Part shown: in pieces, positions 27,131 through 32,415 of the stretch | Layout: each line of letters starts with the position of its first letter | Numbering within the stretch: the first letter of the stretch is position 1 | From: Chrysochromulina tobinii | Lineage: Eukaryota; Haptophyta; Prymnesiales; Chrysochromulinaceae | Direction: 5' to 3' | Length of the DNA: 32,415 bases | Assembly (NCBI GenBank): GCA_001275005.1 | Contig: JWZX01002386.1 | Span: 1 to 32,415, forward strand | Translations under genes and position numbers: made by a program | The notes under the pieces: model-generated | Seen by the model: only the letters and a program-made list of their open reading frames with translations | What the model was told of the DNA's origin: nothing | Database searches by the model: none

Positions 27131-27358
27131 TTTCATAACGTGATTTTATAACCTGACCCGCACGGACACGGTCGCGACGTACGTACCCTGTACTACCGTG
27201 TACTCCGGCTACTTAGTCCGCTCTAGTCGTCTAGACTCTAGAGCTACGTACAGCTGTAGCTCGCTACGGTACCGTACAATCTGGGACTATGGTGGCTACA
27301 ATGCGACATTTCACGGCTTTTCCTTCAGAGCCACTCGTGATTCGAATATCAGCCAAAG
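27131..27358. terminator. Convergent 3' spacer dense in short palindromes
   Basis: These 228 bp separate the ends of the TMEM16 gene (+) and the glycosyltransferase gene (-), so both transcripts must end here or overlap. Features are a 7-bp stem GAGCTAC/GTAGCTC at 27241-27247/27256-27262 with an 8-nt loop, a perfect 12-bp palindrome TACGGTACCGTA at 27265-27276, CTCTAGAG near 27236, and about seven GTAC words in 110 bp. A role in 3'-end formation is inference. Confidence 0.4.
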
Positions 27359-29830
27359 TCACCCGAACAACCCTGGACGCTCTCGGCCCACGCTCAGCCG
27401 CGGCGGGTCGTTCGGGTAGAGCCTTCCCTCGTTGTCGTGCCGGCTCGTGCAGCAAAAGTCGCCGCCGAGCAAAAACCAGCCCTCGAGCTGGTTGAAGAGA
27501 GCGCCCTTGTCCAGCTGCGCGTGCCACCCACCAAAAAGACCTTCGGCATCGCTCAGCCGCAGCAACCGCGTGCGTCGCATCTCTGGGGTGCCTAAGGAGC
27601 TCAACAGTCGCTCGTCCGTGGCGCCGCGGGGGAGCTCGACTACGACCGGAGGGAGGGGGAGCGAAGCTCCCTTGATCAGCTCGCTCGCTCGATCTCGATC
27701 TCCCATCCTCAGCTCGTCGTGCTCCTGCTGCCACTCGGCGTCGCTCTTTGCCAGCTCGCGCTCGCGCGCGGCGGCGTCGACGAGCGCTGGTCGACAGTCT
27801 CGTTCGTGCGGCGCGGAGCATCGGGGGCGTGCCTCGAGGGGCACGGGCGGCCCACTCACACGGACCGTGGCGCTCGAGCGGAGTATGTCGGCGTCGGTGC
27901 GAGGATCGCTGAGGAAGGCATGCGCGCGCAGCCGGATGCGTGGATCGAGGGCGCGTGGCTGCGTTCGCGGGAAGCCATACGCGAAGGGCTCGTGCAAGTA
28001 GAGCAGCTTGTGGATGTTGAGGATGAAGTGCGTCGAGCACTTGCGCGGGAAGGTCAAGTTGGCAGGTGCGCCCGGGAAGACGCAGTACGGAATGTAATCC
28101 ACGAGCTCGGAGCGGTCGCACATGCATTCCATGTGGGGGAGCACTAGCGTCCGATTGAGCAAGAACGCGAGCGCGAGCGCGTCGCGCAGTGCATGCAATT
28201 GGCGACGCATGAGCTCGATGTGGAGGCGCAGCCGGCTGGATCGAGCGATGCCTTCGTCTGCCGGGACGTCCCCGTAGCGCTTCGGCCGTGGCAGCCTATG
28301 CTCTGGATCCTCGCCACCGCACGGGCGAGGCGGCTCGGCGCCGACGACATAGCGCCCCTCAGTGGGCCCGCAAGGTGCTGGATCCGCCGGTGGGCGCGGC
28401 GGCTCAAAGGTGAGGAAGTGGCCGTCGGTATGGTACGACGCGGGTAGCGCCCCCCAGAGGCCTGCCTCCATGAAGCGCCAGCGCTTGCCCGCGTCGCCGA
28501 ACTCGGTGAACGTGGCATGCACAGCATTGCAGCCAAGCGGCAACGCCTCCTGCTGCACCCATACCAAGTGGCCGCTGCAGTAGCGCTCGACAGGGAGGGG
28601 CGCCATCTTGAGCCCAAACGGTCCATGCACCAACCGCCCGCCCAGCCCAGCAGCACGCACCGGATAGAAGCCCGTCGCGGCGAAGGGCCACGTGCCGTGG
28701 CCCGTGAGCAACTTGTTGAAGACGCCCTGGTCGTCGCTCCACCACTGTTCTGCCGGCAGGTGCAGCGTCGCCTCTGCCCAGCGCTCGCAAAAGTGCACCG
28801 TCGCGTTCGTCGCGGCGAGGAAGATGATGCCGGTGTTGAAGACGGCGCCGCTGCGAGAGCCGGGCTGGTGGCCGCACAGGTAGGGAGCGTTCGGCCTTTC
28901 GCTCTTGTCGCGGTCCGCCTCGATATGAAGGCAATCCGTTGCCGGCGCGAGACTCGCGCCCGCCGCGGCGAGTGCTTCGAGCTCGGGGAGTGGGTCTCGA
29001 ACCCATGCTACGTCCGAGTCCGAGACGAGCACGTGCCGCCCAGTGAGCAACACCTCTCGTATGGTCATCGCCTTGAGGTAGCCCATCCGGTGGAAGAGGA
29101 ACGGAGTGCCACGGAAGTGGATCTGGGGCAGCGCGCCCGTGTAGTTGTACGCGGGGATGCGAAGGCCTCGGAGGGTGGCCAGAAGCTCGGCATCGTACGC
29201 CGCGATGACGGTGCGCGCACCCATGCCGAGCTTGCAGACGTGATGCACCCAGTTCATGAGCATCTCAGTGGCACCAGCGTTGCCGAACGCGAGCCACGCC
29301 GTGCCCGATTCAGTCGTGCTCGTCCCCACCGGCACCGCGCTCAGCAGCTCGGCCATCGTCGCGCCCGGCCGCCGCTGTGGTGGGAAGCACGTCGGGTCAG
29401 GTCGCCACTCGTGCAGCCCGTCCTGTGCGAGCATGCGGCGCACCGTGTCCGATTCACGCTTGACATTGCGCTGATCGTCGAAGCCGCCGCGGCGCCCGTC
29501 GCCCTTGGGCGGGATGGGCTGTGAGAGGGCGATCTCGACGGCGCGGCGCGCCTCGGGAGCCTGGGGTTCATCCAAAGTCTGCTCCCGGAGCGCGAATGCC
29601 CGTGGCACGGTGCTGCTCATACTGGCGCTGTCGTGGCTGGCGGCAGTGTTCTGAGTCGCGGACTGCCACTTTTTCTGCTGCCACAATGTCTGCTGCACGG
29701 CCCTCAGCCTGCTCGATAGTGCAGGCTTCTGAGCCGGGCTCCGGCTCATGCTCGCGTTTGAGGTGCGCACCGAGAGTAGCAGGAGCGTGAGAACGCCGCC
29801 GGTGATGATCAGGAGCAGGAGCTCCCGCAT
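27359..29830 (-). CDS. GT77-type glycosyltransferase, XEG113-like (Golgi type II membrane protein)
   Basis: The protein has 823 residues from ATG 29830, intronless. MRELLLLIITGGVLTLLLLS is a signal anchor directly at the N-terminus, the usual Golgi type II layout. A Gln/Ser-rich stem follows to about 190. The nucleotide-diphospho-sugar transferase domain (PF03407 type) spans about 190-500: TAWLAFGNAGATEMLMNWVH, the DxD motif D271-S-D273 in VLVSDSDVAWVRDP, GAVFNTGIIFLAATNA, and WWSDDQGVFNKLL. A second conserved region from about 540 (LRDALALAFLLNRTLVLPHM, then ECMCDRSELV and a CxFPG-like segment, later GGDFCC) is typical of plant XEG113-like arabinosyltransferases, which decorate hydroxyproline-rich cell-surface glycoproteins. 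The donor and acceptor sugars here are unknown. Pro-rich surface proteins encoded elsewhere in the window would be plausible targets, but that link is speculative. Confidence 0.87.
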   Translation of the reverse strand: MRELLLLIITGGVLTLLLLSVRTSNASMSRSPAQKPALSSRLRAVQQTLWQQKKWQSATQNTAASHDSASMSSTVPRAFALREQTLDEPQAPEARRAVEIALSQPIPPKGDGRRGGFDDQRNVKRESDTVRRMLAQDGLHEWRPDPTCFPPQRRPGATMAELLSAVPVGTSTTESGTAWLAFGNAGATEMLMNWVHHVCKLGMGARTVIAAYDAELLATLRGLRIPAYNYTGALPQIHFRGTPFLFHRMGYLKAMTIREVLLTGRHVLVSDSDVAWVRDPLPELEALAAAGASLAPATDCLHIEADRDKSERPNAPYLCGHQPGSRSGAVFNTGIIFLAATNATVHFCERWAEATLHLPAEQWWSDDQGVFNKLLTGHGTWPFAATGFYPVRAAGLGGRLVHGPFGLKMAPLPVERYCSGHLVWVQQEALPLGCNAVHATFTEFGDAGKRWRFMEAGLWGALPASYHTDGHFLTFEPPRPPADPAPCGPTEGRYVVGAEPPRPCGGEDPEHRLPRPKRYGDVPADEGIARSSRLRLHIELMRRQLHALRDALALAFLLNRTLVLPHMECMCDRSELVDYIPYCVFPGAPANLTFPRKCSTHFILNIHKLLYLHEPFAYGFPRTQPRALDPRIRLRAHAFLSDPRTDADILRSSATVRVSGPPVPLEARPRCSAPHERDCRPALVDAAARERELAKSDAEWQQEHDELRMGDRDRASELIKGASLPLPPVVVELPRGATDERLLSSLGTPEMRRTRLLRLSDAEGLFGGWHAQLDKGALFNQLEGWFLLGGDFCCTSRHDNEGRLYPNDPPRLSVGRERPGLFG

Positions 29831-30116
29831 TTCGAATACTCACACGAACACGTGTGAAAACAGTACTTGTTCACAGCCCTCATTCACCACAGGCAGGTTT
29901 CAAATGGCAATTGTCAAGTGGGGGATCTTGTCCGTGTGTTCCTTCACGACCGGGGTGTTTTTCCCTTCCGACCTTTTCGACGATCTTCACAGGGAACGTT
30001 GTGTATTCACAGCGTAACGTTCACAGCGGGTACGTCGAGGGCTTCCGCGTCGGCGTGCCTTGCTGCTCCCTTGTGCCCTCTTGCAATCCCCTGCTGGACT
30101 TCGCGATCACGAGGAC
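29831..30116. promoter_or_regulatory. Divergent promoter region with four TTCACAG words and a hairpin
   Basis: These 286 bp lie between the starts of the glycosyltransferase gene (-) and the R-S-E transferase gene (+). TTCACAG occurs at 29870, 29986, 30006 and 30020, all on the plus strand. A perfect 7-bp inverted repeat TCACACG/CGTGTGA (29840-29846/29851-29857) contains a CACGTG E-box/G-box core across its loop edge. The clustering suggests regulatory input to the plus-strand gene (inference). Confidence 0.45.
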
Positions 30117-32177
30117 ATGTCACTAGGGTCTACAGCGGCGTTCGACCTCGCGACCTGGGAGCGACAGCTAGGGCAGAAGCTGGCCGAGACCGGGGCTCTG
30201 TTTAGCTTCGCGGCCAACGAGATCGGACAACTTAAGGAGGACGCAGTCGGGGACGCGAGGCGACGGACCAATCAAATTGTCAAGCAGCTCGAGGCGCAGC
30301 TCGCGGCAGCCCAGGCTCTCGCCACAATGGTGGCGACACTGCAGGGTGCTGCGACGCCTCCACCGCCACCGCCCACGGCCATCGGACCTTCGCTGCACGC
30401 AGACGAGGCCCCTCTCGAGCTACCTCCGGACGAGGACGGGGGCTCTGGGGAGGCGTGGTCCATCGTCCAGTGGGCCAAGGGCGCGGGCGTGCATCGCGCG
30501 GTCGCGGCGGCTCTGCTAGCACCGCTGGCTGCTGAGCAGCGGGCGGGCGTCCCCGGCGCTGCCTTGGAGTACGTCAAGGGCCTTACCTCGCGCGAGCAGG
30601 TCGCCCGACTCCTCGGCACGGGAAATTTTCAGGCCACCCTGGTTGAGTTGGTTTGGAACGAGCTGCGTACATTGCAGAGCGTGGGTGCGGCGACGAGCAA
30701 GGATATGGAGAGCAAGTTTGCCGGTGCGGTGGCGCTCTCGTACTCGGGCCTCGACACCTTCTTCGGCGGCCTCGAAGGCATCGTGGGCTCGCCCAACCCC
30801 AAGGTTCTTGACGGGATGCGAGACGACCACTTGCAAGGCCCCGGCACCGAGTCGTCCGACGTCTTTACCACGAGCAACTACGGCGTGGAGACGCAGTCGC
30901 GGATCGAGTGGCATTTCGTGGCAAGTGCGAATGCGACACCCGAGCAGCTTCGTATCCCGTGCTGGCCGATGGAGACCGTGGACAAGTTGCCCGACAGGGC
31001 GTGCGCTCGGCAGCGCCGCTCTCTCGAGTCTCTGGAGCTAGCCGCCGCCGATAAGAACCGGCAGCTTCGCGAGGCTAACCAGCCCGAAGTGGTCAGGGAG
31101 GAGATGATTGCCGCAATCCTGTACACGGGGCCGATGTTCGTCAAGTACAACGGAGTGCTGCGTGGCCTCAGCTCCGAGTCTCCCTTCCTGCGCAACCAGA
31201 TGATCAGCCTCTGCTGCTCCAAGGACATTGCCGACGCGTACCTCGGCTCGACGCCGCGCGACAAGCCCTTCCTGGCGGCGGCGGGCAGCATCACCTTCGA
31301 GGTGGCCAAGCGATCGGTGAACAAGTACACGAGCACGCTGCACGCCATCAACTCCGTCATCATCAAGCTGGGCAAGCTCACCAAGGCCATCAAGGTCTAC
31401 CGCGGCATCGCCGGCATGAAGCTCCCCGACGAGTTCTGGACGCCCAACAAATTTAACGTGCGAGGCGGCGTCGAGCAGGCGTTCATGTCGACGACCACGG
31501 AGCGGTTGGTGGCCATGGGGTACGCCTCGGGCGGCCAGGGCGCCGCTGGCATCGTGATCGAGGTGCAGCAGGGGATGGTCAATCGGGGTGCCGAGATCGG
31601 CTGGCTCTCGCAGTACCCGCACGAACGAGAGATCCTCTTTGGGCCACTCACCGGCATCGAGGTGCTGCGCACACGTGTCGACGGCTCGGTCGTCGTGATC
31701 GAGTGCAGCTTCTCCATCAACCTGACGGCGCTCACGATTGAGCAGGTGCTCGGCAAGCGACAGAAGATCGTGCGCGACATGATTGAGCAGCTGCGGCGCG
31801 GCACGCAGCGTGAAGTCGAAGCAAACCCGGCGTGGAGGACGATCCGCGACGTCGACGGCCGCTGCCCGGCGGTGGATTGCTTCTTCAAGGATCTGCTTAC
31901 GCCCCTCGCCGAGCACGAGGCGACCCACTACAATCAGAATGGGCCGCTCGGCGACGCCATCCAGGAGGCGGTGGCTCTCGCCGAGAGCGTTGCTGGCTGG
32001 CCCGAGGGGCTGAAGGCGCTCGTAGCGCGGGGGCTTGGCACGGAGGCTGAGGCGATGCTGCCGGATGTCACTCGCCTTGAGGTCGAAGCCGCCCGCGCAG
32101 GCGGCTCGTGGTTCGGATGCGACTCGCCTCGTCCGCTCCGCCATCGCCACGGCAGTAGCAGAGACCGCTCGCATTGA
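30117..32177 (+). CDS. R-S-E class mono-ADP-ribosyltransferase domain protein, C-terminus frameshifted
   Basis: ATG 30117 gives 686 residues; the upstream TTG at 30060 is a less likely start. Residues 1-90 are a coiled coil ending in polyproline, and 95-200 form a helical region. The C-terminal catalytic domain shows the R-S-E triad of arginine-type ADP-ribosyltransferases: R429 in KVYRGIAGM, S458 in FMSTTTERLV, and E503-R-E505 in YPHEREILFGPLTGIEV. The ExE form is the one that transfers ADP-ribose to arginine in characterised members. The gene lies in an algal genomic context with no secretion signal, so an intracellular regulatory role is more likely than export (inference). After about residue 660 the frame is lost in a repeat that lacks 2 nt, and the last 25 or so residues (GGSWFGCDSPRPLRHRHGSS) look out of frame. 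The intended protein probably continues past 32415. Confidence 0.82.
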   Translation: MSLGSTAAFDLATWERQLGQKLAETGALFSFAANEIGQLKEDAVGDARRRTNQIVKQLEAQLAAAQALATMVATLQGAATPPPPPPTAIGPSLHADEAPLELPPDEDGGSGEAWSIVQWAKGAGVHRAVAAALLAPLAAEQRAGVPGAALEYVKGLTSREQVARLLGTGNFQATLVELVWNELRTLQSVGAATSKDMESKFAGAVALSYSGLDTFFGGLEGIVGSPNPKVLDGMRDDHLQGPGTESSDVFTTSNYGVETQSRIEWHFVASANATPEQLRIPCWPMETVDKLPDRACARQRRSLESLELAAADKNRQLREANQPEVVREEMIAAILYTGPMFVKYNGVLRGLSSESPFLRNQMISLCCSKDIADAYLGSTPRDKPFLAAAGSITFEVAKRSVNKYTSTLHAINSVIIKLGKLTKAIKVYRGIAGMKLPDEFWTPNKFNVRGGVEQAFMSTTTERLVAMGYASGGQGAAGIVIEVQQGMVNRGAEIGWLSQYPHEREILFGPLTGIEVLRTRVDGSVVVIECSFSINLTALTIEQVLGKRQKIVRDMIEQLRRGTQREVEANPAWRTIRDVDGRCPAVDCFFKDLLTPLAEHEATHYNQNGPLGDAIQEAVALAESVAGWPEGLKALVARGLGTEAEAMLPDVTRLEVEAARAGGSWFGCDSPRPLRHRHGSSRDRSH

Positions 32178-32272
32178 GATCGAAGCCACCAAGGCGCAGG
32201 CGGCTCGTGATGCAGATGCGACTCGCCTCGTCCGCTCCGCCATTGCCACGGCAGTAGCAGAGGTCGATGCAG
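32077..32272 (+). repeat. Two tandem coding repeats, 97 bp and about 99 bp
   Basis: Copy 1 (32077-32173) and copy 2 (32174-about 32272) share long identical stretches such as GATGCGACTCGCCTCGTCCG. Copy 2 is 33 codons long in an open frame. Copy 1 is 97 bp because CGCGCAG stands where CGCGCGCAG would keep the frame, near 32094-32100. The repeat encodes an Ala-rich charged helix containing AARDADATRLVRSAIATAVA. Confidence 0.9.
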
Positions 32273-32415
32273 CAGCGCTATTCGCCAAGGCTGTTATCGC
32301 GGCGGCAGTGGCACAGGTAGAGAGGGAAGTCGAGGCTCAGGCCGAGGCAGCCAGGGCGAAAGCAAAAAAGGCAGAGATGGAAGCCCTTATGGCCATGACG
32401 AAAGGGGTATCCTTT
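32173..32415 (+). CDS. Probable C-terminal continuation of the R-S-E transferase in the shifted frame, truncated by window end
   Basis: From copy 2 onward the +1-shifted frame is open for 81 codons to the last base. It encodes an Ala/Glu/Lys-rich helix (IEIEATKAQAARDADATRL, later VAQVEREVEAQAEAARAKAK). This is what the transferase would read if the two bases missing in copy 1 were present, or if a short intron ended at the CAG at 32098-32100. The true 3' end lies outside the window. Confidence 0.55.
   Translation, partial: MEIEATKAQAARDADATRLVRSAIATAVAEVDAAALFAKAVIAAAVAQVEREVEAQAEAARAKAKKAEMEALMAMTKGVSF

Noticed and set aside
28517-29524. 335-codon plus-strand open frame opposite the GT77 gene
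   Set aside because: It is an Arg/Ala/Val-rich antisense shadow of a gene with clear catalytic motifs.
31038-32288. 416-codon minus-strand open frame opposite the R-S-E transferase
   Set aside because: It has no recognisable motif and a low-complexity repeat start; it is an antisense shadow.

Overview
The window looks like nuclear DNA from a gene-dense, GC-rich unicellular alga. A haptophyte of the Chrysochromulina/Prymnesium/Emiliania type is my best guess (inference). The reasons are eukaryote-only families (TMEM16/anoctamin, EGLN-type prolyl hydroxylase, NHE-type Na+/H+ exchanger, GT77 glycosyltransferase, IQ-motif protein), a Ty1/copia retrotransposon, long mostly intronless genes, a few short GT-AG introns, and many Pro/Ala/Ser-rich extensions. 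I found no rRNA, tRNA, CRISPR array, operon or bacterial signal.

Layout, left to right. At 1-2146 there is a Nudix hydrolase gene (open at the left edge), a repeat-bearing spacer with three tandem units, and a small three-exon gene reconstructed here that single-frame reading misses. At 2744-5112 a BAG-like Pro-rich protein (-) and an EGLN-like 2OG-Fe(II) dioxygenase (+) diverge from a 167-bp spacer. At 5764-8671 an NHE-type exchanger (-) and an endonuclease/exonuclease/phosphatase-fold protein (+) diverge from a 181-bp spacer. At 9078-16103 come a GNAT-like conserved protein (-), a Pro/Ser-rich single-pass membrane protein (+), a large IQ-motif/coiled-coil protein with a probable 53-nt intron (+), and a second Pro-rich single-pass protein with a Cys-rich ectodomain (-).

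At about 16.5-21.0 kb lies a scrambled copia element. Its gag and its RT-RNase H are on the minus strand. The integrase C-terminal part is on the plus strand between them, followed by an unexplained plus-strand reading frame with an F-box-like stretch and a membrane segment.

From 21.4 kb to the end: a PARP-like ADP-ribosyltransferase-fold protein (-) diverges from a TMEM16 family channel/scramblase (+). A GT77 XEG113-like Golgi glycosyltransferase (-) diverges from an R-S-E class ADP-ribosyltransferase (+), whose C-terminal repeat carries a 2-nt frameshift and whose reading frame then runs off the right edge.

Neighbours do not form one pathway, as is usual in a eukaryote. Compact divergent pairs with spacers of 145-354 bp are the main organising pattern. 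The one recurring biochemical theme is ADP-ribose chemistry: two unrelated ADP-ribosyltransferase folds and one Nudix protein in 32 kb, which may be chance. The strongest second-look items are the rearranged copia element, the frameshifted repeat at the end of the R-S-E transferase, the inverted partial copy of the PARP-like gene's 5' end, and the hidden three-exon gene.
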